Assembly: GCA_900317715.1 (NCBI GenBank)
Contig: ONHS01000065.1
Location: forward strand, 1-33,686
DNA length: 33,686 bases
Direction of reading: 5' to 3'
DNA from: an uncultured Bacteroidales bacterium
Lineage (GTDB): Bacteria > Bacteroidota > Bacteroidia > Bacteroidales > WCHB1-69
Shown: positions 15,350-23,909 of the stretch, piece after piece
Numbering within the stretch: position 1 is the first letter of the stretch
How the letters are laid out: each line of letters begins with the position of its first letter
Translations under genes and position numbers: made by a program
The notes under the pieces: model-generated
What the model was told of the DNA's origin: nothing
Database searches by the model: none
The model's input: the letters and a program-made list of their open reading frames with translations, nothing else

Positions 15350-16205
15350 AATTCTCCGCCACATGCCCCGTGTTCACCAGCCATTTGCCGGCTTGGGTGA
15401 GGAAGGGCTCGATGAGGTCGTAGGAAATCACGCACGCGGGAAGACCCGCAGCATAACAGGAGATCTCGTACTGCTGATAGATGAACTCCACGCCGTCTTC
15501 ACGAAATACGGGCGCGTTGACGGGCAACGGGAAGAAGTCGTTGTTCTCCATCGTCAAAGCGCCTTCAAACTGCTCTTTGTCCGCATCGAAATACTGCGTG
15601 AAGATGTTGTCCTTCACCAGCTCGGTCAGCTCGTCCATCGATTCTGCACGGAAGATGTCGTAGTCGATGCGGCGGCCGTCGGATTTACGGAAGGTCTGTC
15701 CCTGCATCAGATACCAGCCGTGCGCACCCCCGGAGTAACCCTCCTGCGTGTAAAGGTAGCTGACATAGCGGTCGGTCTCGTGCATCTTCTTGATTTTAAT
15801 ATCTTTGTAGCAAGCGATATCGGGGACCGGAGGCATATCGGGGATGATATTCTCCTTGAAATCAGCTAGCGTGGCCTTTTTGTAATGGTCCATCATCTGG
15901 GCGCCGTTTTCGGCTTCACCTTCGTAGGTACCGCCCAACTGCTCCGACATCCACTCTCTAATATTGTTGATCACAAAGAAGTTGCCAGACTCCGGAAAAT
16001 CCAAGTCGAATTTCACGGTGCCCGTCACCCCCTTCACCGTCACGGAGTCGGCCAGCGCCATCGGACGGGTTTTGATTTCCGCCGGGGCAATCTGCGACAG
16101 CGAGGTGAGCGTGTTCAACGCATGGGTGTCAATCTTCGTTTTGCATGTGACAAACGCCACTACCAAAACACAAAGGATTCCAACTGCTAAAAGGGATTTC
16201 TTCAT
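15348..16205 (-). CDS. DUF3298 (RsiV-like) lipoprotein
   Basis: A 285-residue envelope lipoprotein of unknown molecular function. MKKSLLAVGILCVLVVAFVTC gives a lipobox ending in Cys21. The central part (residues about 65-180, FDLDFPESGNFFVINNIREWMSEQLGG...YTQEGYSGGAHG) fits the DUF4163-like region. Residues about 190-285 fit DUF3298, with the characteristic GVEFIYQQYEISCYAAGLPACVISYD near the end. In RsiV of Bacillus this fold binds lysozyme, but there is no transmembrane anti-sigma segment here and no sigma factor gene adjacent, so that role cannot be transferred. A promoter lies 26 bp upstream. The gene may head a transcript covering the fusion protein and GH97. Confidence 0.85.
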   Translation of the reverse strand: MKKSLLAVGILCVLVVAFVTCKTKIDTHALNTLTSLSQIAPAEIKTRPMALADSVTVKGVTGTVKFDLDFPESGNFFVINNIREWMSEQLGGTYEGEAENGAQMMDHYKKATLADFKENIIPDMPPVPDIACYKDIKIKKMHETDRYVSYLYTQEGYSGGAHGWYLMQGQTFRKSDGRRIDYDIFRAESMDELTELVKDNIFTQYFDADKEQFEGALTMENNDFFPLPVNAPVFREDGVEFIYQQYEISCYAAGLPACVISYDLIEPFLTQAGKWLVNTGHVAEN

Positions 16206-16230
16206 AACAATTATTATTATTTTGAATGTG

Positions 16231-16238
16231 CAAAATTA
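16231..16238 (-). promoter_or_regulatory. Promoter -7 element of the DUF3298 gene
   Basis: The minus strand reads TAATTTTG, matching TAnnTTTG, 26 bp before the ATG at 16205. No clear -33 TTTG is present. It is the only such consensus seen in the gaps of the 10359-16205 gene run, suggesting it drives several of those genes. Confidence 0.55.
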
Positions 16239-16261
16239 CATTTTTTTGCTAATAACTATTA

Positions 16262-16358
16262 ACCACTAGCTATTGGCTATTAGCTGTTAGCTATTGGCTG
16301 GCTATTGGCCGTTAGCTGTTGGCCAACAGCCAAAGGCCAACAGCCAACAGCCGAACTA
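16262..16358. repeat. Heptamer array in two inverted halves after the giant gene
   Basis: The left half has units attggct, attagct, gttagct. The right half (16321-16350) has the inverted form ggccaac, agccaac. The halves meet in a self-complementary ttggccaa centre and can fold into a long hairpin. The right end reaches the TAG stop of the giant gene (16356-16358), so it may also act in transcript ending. Nothing else is seen in the 150-bp gap apart from the promoter at 16231. Confidence 0.85.
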
Positions 16359-19300
16359 CCAATTCTTCCGGATACACCGTACACTCAATCTATCCGTCTT
16401 ACGGCTATCCGTGTTGAGGATATCATCGCAATAATAGGAGATGGTGCTGCTGGAGGCGGTGCTGCTGCCGATAATAGTGCTACCCGCATTCACATCGGAA
16501 TGCCAGATGTGAGAACCCGTCATCAAGTCTTCGTAACGGCTTCTTTCAGTGCTGTACCAACCACTACCGCGCGCATTGAAGCCCGTGTTCGGCAAGGTGC
16601 CTTCGTAGCCACTCAACCAGTACTCAGTACTCACGTCTTTCAGTGCACCCGTACTACCAGCGGTGAGATTCAACAGGTCAAAGTCAGCCGCGCTGCCCAC
16701 GCCCCAACCGTCAGGACAAATACCCTGTACGTAAGGCTGACCGTTGTCATCCAGTCTGGTTTGAGGAACAGCGTCGTCAGCGCCCTCTGCCACACCTACA
16801 GCAGTGTACCAAGTGTAGAGATAGCCGAACTTATCGACATTGTCAGCATCGTCACCGTATGCCGAGTGATTACCGGTTGCCCAACGCATGTTCTCCGTGA
16901 GCCAACATTGAGAACCAACACTCACCGCATTGTAGGTGTAACCCTGCCATGTAACGCCTGTACAAGGCTTGATTTCCACGATGACCGTCTGGTCGCAGGT
17001 GGCCACCACATTGCCGCAGTCATCCAACAACGACCAGGTAACCGTATGCGTACCGACACTCATCGGGTTGAGAGAGGCCAGATTGTTGGTCACCGTGTAG
17101 TGGCCCGCAGCGACATTCATCACCGTAGGTGTTCCGCTAAGGGTAACCTCCATCTCGTCCTGAGTACGGTCAACCAATTGGAATGTCTCCGTCGGAGGAC
17201 AGATGAATCCAGTGGCTGACGTCACGGTCAACACACCGTTCACATACGTGATCGCATAGTTGGTCGTGACATCCTCGTCGTCGCCATTCTTGATGACGGC
17301 ACCGCTCGGGATGTTTTCGATGCTACCCTTACACAACTGACTGCCCGCAACATCACAAGAAGCCAGATGATCGGTAGTTGCAAGCTCACCTGTCGTAATA
17401 CTGTAGCCACTGTTGGTAAGCGAAGTTCCATCGTAAGGTTTCGTATCCGAAGCCGCCGTAATCGTGATGGCCTTCGGAGCGATACTCAGTTTCACATCGA
17501 AGCTAGGCATATAGTTGGCCGTCATCACGTCAGAGGATGCATCCACGATAGAGAAGCCACTCTTATAGATGACACCTGCCGCCATCAGAGCCTGGAAGGA
17601 GCCGTCGTTGTTTTCGTACTCGCCCACATTCGCGCTTTCCGTCCACATCTCACCCGTAGCCAATACATGACCGTCCAAGAGGCCCGTCACATGTAACTGA
17701 TCCGCGGTGACGTAGAATACCGTTCCATCGTATGCCTTCGTGGAGTCGAAAGCGATAGAGAACGTCTTCTTGCTCACGGAGAGTGTTCCATTGATCACCG
17801 TGATGCAGTAGTCGGACTCATCCACACCGGACGGGAAGGCATAATCAAAGGTATTGCTTACGCTTCCTGCATTAGTGAGGGATGCGAAGTTACTGAAGGT
17901 CGGCGTTTCACCCGTCAGGAAACCATCGCCTGTCATGGTGACCGTCTCGCTCGTCAGGGCTTCACCGTCGTAAGTCTTACCGCCATCAGCACTGATAAGC
18001 GTATCCTTACGGCAGGTCACGTGCATCGTGAACTGACATTCCTCCATCACTTGGCTCGTGGTGACCGCACGCACCTTCACCGTCTTCGTGCCTTCGCTGA
18101 CATGCGTCACTGAAGGAGGCGTGGTGCTCCATGCACCACCATCCACACTGTATGTGATGGTAACCTCATCGGTGGTGGCCGAAGTAACATGAGCCGTCAC
18201 TTGCGGGACAAGCGGCGTACCATCATACACACGGGTAGTATCACCGTCGGTCGGGCACTCCAGATACAAGACCGATTCGATGACCTTCAACACTCCTTCG
18301 TTCTTGTTCACGGTGTACCAGCACGTCACATCATTACCGGAAGCATCATTCACAACCACAACGGCCGTATTGGGAACATCTCCCTCTGCAACTTCCGTCA
18401 CAACTCCCGTCACCGTCACGGTGGCTTGATCACCGTTCGGCAACGTGACGGTGGTGCCGCTGGGTTGATCCATCACGGACACCGTTCCGCTTGTCAGACT
18501 GAAGTACGGAGCACTATGGCTCTGACCATTATAGTTCCACGAGCTGCTCGGTGTAGTAACCGTAATCGCATCAGGAACCGTAATCGTCACCGTAGCCGCA
18601 TCCGAAATGCGACCGCAAAGATCCTTGGCCGTCACGGTAACGGTCTGTTCCGCCGTCACCGTCGTACCAGCCGCAGGAGATTGGGTGATTTCAAAGTCAG
18701 TAGCGACGGATGTACAGTTATCGGAGGTGCTGTTCTGGACCATGGTGGTCAGATCCGGCACCGTATAGACACAGTTGTTCAAAGCGTCATGCGTGCGGGA
18801 CGCCTGCATAGAAGCAATCCACGTGGAAGCCGACGTGTTGATCACAGGCTTAATCGTGTCTTTGATCTGATACGTGAGTTTCCATACGCTTGCATGCGCA
18901 TTCGTGCAGTCGTTGTACGTATAGCTGAAAGTCACCGTACCCTCACAACCGTTGAACACAGTGTCGTTAGCCGTCAACACCGGTGTAACAATATCGTGAC
19001 AGTTGTTGGTCACCACCGGCGGCACAGGCATTGCCACATCGGCCAGGCACTGCACCTTCACGATGCTATCGGCTGGCAAAGCAAACGTCTCAGGTGAAAT
19101 ATGATAGGTATATTTCCAAGTATGGGTGGTATCATTCACCTTGTAAGAATAATGATAGACCTGCTCACCGCAGCCTACGCTATGATGCACCGTAGAGTCA
19201 AGATGGAATATGGAAGCGTTTCCGCAAACCTCAACCGTCGGGGTGGCGGGCTCGAAGACATCCGACAGACAATATACCGTGGTGTCCTTGTCGGCGATCG

Positions 19301-22300
19301 GCTGGAACGCCTCCGGAGCGACGGTATAGACATACTGCCACGGGAACGTTTGGCCAGAGCAACTTCTGTAAACAAAGTAATAGGTAACGGTACCATGGCC
19401 GTTTGCCAGGAGGTCAACCTCCGGCAATCCGTTCGTTTCAGCGACGACCTCACGTCCACAAGCATCCGTCACCGTGCTCGGCACCGGCTTCACCGTATCA
19501 CCCACACATGCGATCGTGGAAGCACCTGCCGCCGGCAACACCAAATCAGGCGTTTCAATCACGTAAGTGAACGTCCACTGATGCGTGTGTCCGAAGCAAT
19601 CCCTATAGTGGAAGATGTAATTCACACTACCATCGCACTCAGGAATATCGGTCACCGTGGTATCGGCCGGAGTCAGCACCTTACCGCAAGCATCCGTCAC
19701 AACGGGCGATGTCGGCGTGGTCATAGCAGATGCACAAGCCACCGTATCGCGACCATTCGGTGCCTCAATCGTGAAATCTTGAGGTTCGAAATGAACCGTG
19801 TAATTCCAAGTGTAAGGTTGACCGTTGATCTCATACTGGTAGGTGAAGGTCGTATCACCGCAGCCATCATAAGAAGCACTCGTCGAAACTAGCGTCAGCG
19901 TAGCTTCATGACCGCAGCTCACGATCACCGGCAATCTCGGTTCCTGCAACTCAGACGGACAATGAATCGTGGTGTCTTTGTCCGCCACAGGAGAGAACGA
20001 TCCAGGAATCACATGGCGAGTCAATGTGTAAACAGAATCATGTCCCGCACAATCCGTGTACGTGTAACGATACACCACCGTTCCCGTGCCAAGTACCACC
20101 GTATTGAGGGTGTCTTTAGGCACTGGCACAATGACATTGTCGCATGCATCCGTGATGGAAGCCGGGGTGATACCCGTAGCATCTTCCACACACGACACGG
20201 TATCCACCTCGTCCATCGGAACACCGGCGATCACGCTCGGCAATGCAACGTTGTAGGTGAAGGTCCACGTCGTATCATTGCCATTACAGTTCCGATAGGT
20301 GTAAGTGAATGTTCTGGTTCCGGAACAATGACTGATATTCGTGGTCACCACAGGAGTTCCCACGAGTTGACATTCTGTTCCACAAGCATCGGTCACTTGA
20401 GGTTTCACGATATTTTCCTCAACGGCAGCATTTTCGCAATACACATCCGTCTCCGTTGCCACATCGGTAACGGCGAAGTGGCTGTTCTTGATCACAATTC
20501 TCTGTTGAACCGTATTGCTGTTGTGACACTTGTCGCTGATGGTGTAAGTTCTTACCACAACCGTGCTGCAAGTAGTAGATTCGATGTTGTAGTCGGAGGA
20601 GAGCGTCATCAACTCAAGAGCGGTGCAATTATCGCTGATGCTTATGCTGCTCAAGGAATTGAGATCTGCCACGGAAGTGTATGCCGCAGGAGCGTCTTCA
20701 TAGCCGCAACCGTTCACAACAATTTCGGGCAGCGTGCCGTTGATCGCAGGACGTGTCGTATCTTGCACGGTCACTACCGTTTGAGCCGTCGTGCTCTTAC
20801 AGCCATAGTGGTCAACCACATTCAGGGTCACCGCATACTCCTTGTTGCAATCAACATCAGGAATGGTGACGGTCGCAACGTTGGTTCTTTCGCTCACCGT
20901 GGTCGGGTTCGTGCTGACGAACGTCAAATCACCGCCCCAAGTGTACATATAGTCGGCTGTCGTTTCGGTGGTATTGCCCGTAATGTTGATCGTACCCGCA
21001 CTCGGACAAACCGCATCGGCTAGAGCCACTATCGAAGCTTCCGGCTGCGGTCTCACATGGACAAGCTGTTGCGCTCTCGATGTGCAACCATCCGCGACGA
21101 CGGTAAGGTTCACCCTCTTATCGCCCACCGATGACCATTGGACTTTGATGGTTGATGTGCCCTCGCCGGACAACACGGAACCGCCATCCACAGACCACTG
21201 GTAAGTAGCGTTATCTACTGACGCAGTCTGGCTGATGGTGAGCTCGTTGTTGATTTCCGACGTGCTGACACATACATTCTCGCCACCACTGATGACAGGG
21301 ACTAAGGTATCCTTCACCGTCAAAGTCACAATGATGGTACTATCGCAATGATATTGAGAAGCGAGGGTTCTGGAAATGGTATGAACGCCTGAAGTGGTCA
21401 ACGTCGTGTCGAAACCATATTCTTGGAATGGAGCACCCAAACAAACCGCAGCCGTCAGACGGGTGGTATCCAGTTCGCGTACATACAGGTGCAACTCTGC
21501 GATGCTGTCGCAAAGGTTGCCGCTTCTTCTAATCGTATCGTAATGAACACCCGTGGTCGTGAAGACACTGTCTCCGAAGTGGTAGCTTTCACCCTGGCAA
21601 ATCTCTTCGTTCAAGATTTCCCGTGTGTAGTCTTCCACCGTCAAGGTCATCGTCACCGTACTGTCACATCCGTTGATGGTCTGCAGCGTGGCTTCCTTGA
21701 CATCTGCTTCGGCGAACCACACACCGTTCCATTCGTACGGCAGCTGGCTAGCGCACACGGACTTGGCATCCGTCACGTCATAACTCGGGTTCACCAAGAG
21801 GGTCAGTTTATAGACACTGTCGGAACCGTTGACGGCATGCAGGCTGTCCCAAACGATATGCGTTCCGGCTGTGGTCGGAATTTCCACACTGCTGTGGTCT
21901 GTCCATACGTAAGGCGCACCCTCACAAGTCGTGTCGGCCTCCTCAAAGTAATAGGACGCGTTCACCGTCAGGGTCAGTTTATAGACGCTGTCGCAACCGT
22001 TGATAGTCTGCAAGCTATCCCATACAATGTGCGTTCCCATTGTGGTGGAAATTTCCACACCGCTGTGACCTGCCCACACGTAAGTAGCGCCCTCGGTCGT
22101 CGTGTCAACCTCTTCATAGTAGTATGTCGGGTTCACCGTCAAGTGCAACTCTGCGATGCTGTCGCAAAGGCCGCCGCCTCTTGTAAGCGTATCGTAATGG
22201 ACACCTGTGGTCGTAAAGACACTGTCTCCGAACTGGTAACTTTCGCCCTGACAAATCTCTTCATTCAAGATTCCCCGTGCGTAGTCTTCCACTGACAAGG

Positions 22301-23888
22301 TCATCGTCACAACACTGTCGCAACCGTTGATGGTCTGCAGCGTTGCTTCCTGGACTCCTGCTTCAGTGAACCACACACCGTTCCATTGGTACGGCAGCTG
22401 GCTTGCGCACACGGACTTGGCATCCGGCACGTCAAACTTCGGATTCACTAAAAGAGTCAGCTTGTAAACGCTGTCGCAGTGGCTGACCGTATGCAGGCTA
22501 TCCCAAACAACGTACGTTCCAGCTGTGGTCGGAATCTCCACATCGCTGTGACCTGCCCATGCGTAAGGAACACCCTCGCAAGTCGTGTCAACCTTTTCGT
22601 AGTAGTACTTCGGATTCACCGTCAGGATCAGCTTGTAAACGCTGTCACAATTGTTGACTGTACGCAGGCTATCCCAGACAATGTGCGTTCCGGCCGTGGT
22701 CGGAATCTCCACTCCGATGTGACCTGCCCATGCGTAAGGAACACCCTCGCACGCGACGTCAGCCTCTTCGTAGTAGTATGTCGGGTTCACCGTCAAGTGC
22801 AACTCTGCAATGCTGTCGCAAAGGCTGCCGCTTCTTGTAAGCGTATCGTAATGGACACCGGTGGTCGTAAAGACACTGTCTCCGAACTGGTAACTTTCGC
22901 CCTGACATATCTCTTTGTTCAAGATTTCACGTGCGTAGTCTTCCACTGTCAAGGTCATCGTCACAACACTGTCGCAACCGTTGATAGTCTGCAGCGTTGC
23001 TTCCTGGACACCCGCTTCGGTGAACCACACACCGTTCCATTGGTACGGCAGCTGGCTTGCACACACGGACTTGGCATCCGGCACGTCAAACTTCGGATTC
23101 ACTAAGAGAGTCAGCTTGTAAACGCTATCACAATTGTTGACTGTACGCAGGCTATCCCAAACAATGTGTGTTCCAGCCGTGGTCGGAATCTCCACTCCGA
23201 TGTGACCTGCCCATGCGTAAGGCGCACCCTCGCAGGTCGTGTCGGCCTCTTCGTAGTAGTACTTCGGATTCACCGTCAGGGTCAGCTTGTAAACGCTGTC
23301 GCAGTGGCTGACCGTATGCAGGCTATCCCAAACAATGTGCGTTCCAACCGTGGTCGGAATCTCCACACCGCTGTGACCTGCCCATGCGTAAGGAACACCC
23401 TCGCACGCAACATCAGCCTCTTCGTAGAAGTATGTCGGATTCACCGTCAAGTGCAACTCTGCGATGCTGTCGCAAAGGCCGCCGCCTCTTGCAAGCGTAT
23501 CGTAATGGACACCCGTAGTCGTAAAGACACTGTCTCCGAACTGGTAACTTTCGCCCTGACAAATCTCTTCATTCAAGATTTCCCGTGCGTAGTCTTCCAC
23601 TGTCAAGGTCATCGTCACAACACTGTCGCAACCGTTGATGGTAGCCAACGTTGCTTCCTTGATACCCGCTTCATTGAACCACACGCCGTTCCATTGGTAC
23701 GGCAGCTCGCTGCTACAAATAGAGCGGAAATCGTTCACATCGTACGTCGGATTCACCGTCACCGCCTGCGAAGCGTGGCTTACGCAGTGAGAGAGATTAT
23801 TCTCAATGGTGAACATCACGGAATAGTCACCCGCCGCAGGGTATCTCAAGCTGATGGTCTTGTCGGCCATACCACCGCCCGTCATCAC
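16356..23888 (-). CDS. Giant repetitive surface protein, C-terminal part (higher-order repeats, HYR-like, MBG/YDG-like, FISUMP)
   Basis: 2510 codons as read; the apparent start is a GTG inside a domain, so this is the 3' part of a longer gene. Domains in order: end of an Ig-like unit (1-45); three 218-aa higher-order repeats (about 67-721) made of CASxLPYxWNGVWF, ICQGESYQFGDSVF and two CEGxPYAWAGH modules; an Ig-like unit (about 860-950); a series of HYR-like modules (about 1050-1683; VTDACG...FTYTYRDC.GH); MBG/YDG-like modules (about 1780-2225; KTYDGEALTS, KAYDGTVFYV, KPYDGTSLTN); and a C-terminal FISUMP domain (about 2305-2510; GSQCWLTENMRWATG, GYLYTWYTA, VQGICPDGWGVGS, LSVRCIRKNW). It is predicted extracellular and adhesin-like, with no catalytic motif seen. 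The TAG stop adjoins a heptamer array. Confidence 0.85.
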   Translation of the reverse strand: MMTGGGMADKTISLRYPAAGDYSVMFTIENNLSHCVSHASQAVTVNPTYDVNDFRSICSSELPYQWNGVWFNEAGIKEATLATINGCDSVVTMTLTVEDYAREILNEEICQGESYQFGDSVFTTTGVHYDTLARGGGLCDSIAELHLTVNPTYFYEEADVACEGVPYAWAGHSGVEIPTTVGTHIVWDSLHTVSHCDSVYKLTLTVNPKYYYEEADTTCEGAPYAWAGHIGVEIPTTAGTHIVWDSLRTVNNCDSVYKLTLLVNPKFDVPDAKSVCASQLPYQWNGVWFTEAGVQEATLQTINGCDSVVTMTLTVEDYAREILNKEICQGESYQFGDSVFTTTGVHYDTLTRSGSLCDSIAELHLTVNPTYYYEEADVACEGVPYAWAGHIGVEIPTTAGTHIVWDSLRTVNNCDSVYKLILTVNPKYYYEKVDTTCEGVPYAWAGHSDVEIPTTAGTYVVWDSLHTVSHCDSVYKLTLLVNPKFDVPDAKSVCASQLPYQWNGVWFTEAGVQEATLQTINGCDSVVTMTLSVEDYARGILNEEICQGESYQFGDSVFTTTGVHYDTLTRGGGLCDSIAELHLTVNPTYYYEEVDTTTEGATYVWAGHSGVEISTTMGTHIVWDSLQTINGCDSVYKLTLTVNASYYFEEADTTCEGAPYVWTDHSSVEIPTTAGTHIVWDSLHAVNGSDSVYKLTLLVNPSYDVTDAKSVCASQLPYEWNGVWFAEADVKEATLQTINGCDSTVTMTLTVEDYTREILNEEICQGESYHFGDSVFTTTGVHYDTIRRSGNLCDSIAELHLYVRELDTTRLTAAVCLGAPFQEYGFDTTLTTSGVHTISRTLASQYHCDSTIIVTLTVKDTLVPVISGGENVCVSTSEINNELTISQTASVDNATYQWSVDGGSVLSGEGTSTIKVQWSSVGDKRVNLTVVADGCTSRAQQLVHVRPQPEASIVALADAVCPSAGTINITGNTTETTADYMYTWGGDLTFVSTNPTTVSERTNVATVTIPDVDCNKEYAVTLNVVDHYGCKSTTAQTVVTVQDTTRPAINGTLPEIVVNGCGYEDAPAAYTSVADLNSLSSISISDNCTALELMTLSSDYNIESTTCSTVVVRTYTISDKCHNSNTVQQRIVIKNSHFAVTDVATETDVYCENAAVEENIVKPQVTDACGTECQLVGTPVVTTNISHCSGTRTFTYTYRNCNGNDTTWTFTYNVALPSVIAGVPMDEVDTVSCVEDATGITPASITDACDNVIVPVPKDTLNTVVLGTGTVVYRYTYTDCAGHDSVYTLTRHVIPGSFSPVADKDTTIHCPSELQEPRLPVIVSCGHEATLTLVSTSASYDGCGDTTFTYQYEINGQPYTWNYTVHFEPQDFTIEAPNGRDTVACASAMTTPTSPVVTDACGKVLTPADTTVTDIPECDGSVNYIFHYRDCFGHTHQWTFTYVIETPDLVLPAAGASTIACVGDTVKPVPSTVTDACGREVVAETNGLPEVDLLANGHGTVTYYFVYRSCSGQTFPWQYVYTVAPEAFQPIADKDTTVYCLSDVFEPATPTVEVCGNASIFHLDSTVHHSVGCGEQVYHYSYKVNDTTHTWKYTYHISPETFALPADSIVKVQCLADVAMPVPPVVTNNCHDIVTPVLTANDTVFNGCEGTVTFSYTYNDCTNAHASVWKLTYQIKDTIKPVINTSASTWIASMQASRTHDALNNCVYTVPDLTTMVQNSTSDNCTSVATDFEITQSPAAGTTVTAEQTVTVTAKDLCGRISDAATVTITVPDAITVTTPSSSWNYNGQSHSAPYFSLTSGTVSVMDQPSGTTVTLPNGDQATVTVTGVVTEVAEGDVPNTAVVVVNDASGNDVTCWYTVNKNEGVLKVIESVLYLECPTDGDTTRVYDGTPLVPQVTAHVTSATTDEVTITYSVDGGAWSTTPPSVTHVSEGTKTVKVRAVTTSQVMEECQFTMHVTCRKDTLISADGGKTYDGEALTSETVTMTGDGFLTGETPTFSNFASLTNAGSVSNTFDYAFPSGVDESDYCITVINGTLSVSKKTFSIAFDSTKAYDGTVFYVTADQLHVTGLLDGHVLATGEMWTESANVGEYENNDGSFQALMAAGVIYKSGFSIVDASSDVMTANYMPSFDVKLSIAPKAITITAASDTKPYDGTSLTNSGYSITTGELATTDHLASCDVAGSQLCKGSIENIPSGAVIKNGDDEDVTTNYAITYVNGVLTVTSATGFICPPTETFQLVDRTQDEMEVTLSGTPTVMNVAAGHYTVTNNLASLNPMSVGTHTVTWSLLDDCGNVVATCDQTVIVEIKPCTGVTWQGYTYNAVSVGSQCWLTENMRWATGNHSAYGDDADNVDKFGYLYTWYTAVGVAEGADDAVPQTRLDDNGQPYVQGICPDGWGVGSAADFDLLNLTAGSTGALKDVSTEYWLSGYEGTLPNTGFNARGSGWYSTERSRYEDLMTGSHIWHSDVNAGSTIIGSSTASSSTISYYCDDILNTDSRKTDRLSVRCIRKNW
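18840..20740 (-). repeat. HYR-like block B, paralogous to block A at 28820-31460
   Basis: The order of modules and many residues match block A: GTLP...GC...PAAY.SVA..LSSISI.DNC, then ECQLVGTPVVTTNI, VIAGVP, TPASI, VYRYTYTDCAGHDS, FTI/FEI, PVTDACG, and finally WKLTYQIKDTIKP. Block B lacks about three modules present in A. This points to an old long-range duplication within the gene. Confidence 0.8.
21727..23688 (-). repeat. 654-bp (218-aa) higher-order tandem repeat, three periods
   Basis: The LPYxWNG codon landmark (ttccatt on the plus strand) occurs at 21727, 22381, 23035 and 23689, spacing exactly 654 bp each time. Each period holds four Cys-containing modules of about 50-57 residues. Adjacent periods are nearly identical over long stretches. 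Two of the four modules recur at about 25600-25900. Confidence 0.93.
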
Positions 23889-23909
23889 AGGATTGCCCGT
23901 GTAGCTGAT
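23811..23909 (-). repeat. 99-bp exact repeat, copy A, ending at a frame break
   Basis: Identical to 26485-26583 (offset 2674). On the minus strand it begins with the codons for SYTGNPVMTGGG, and the frame changes exactly at its upstream edge (23909/23910). Insertion of 2 bp there would restore ETAGNLSDYSYTGNP. Confidence 0.95.

Noticed and set aside
10359..16205. A polysaccharide utilization locus around the GH97 gene
   Set aside because: No SusC/SusD pair, regulator or other glycoside hydrolase is in the window; the neighbours are an envelope fusion protein and two lipoproteins.
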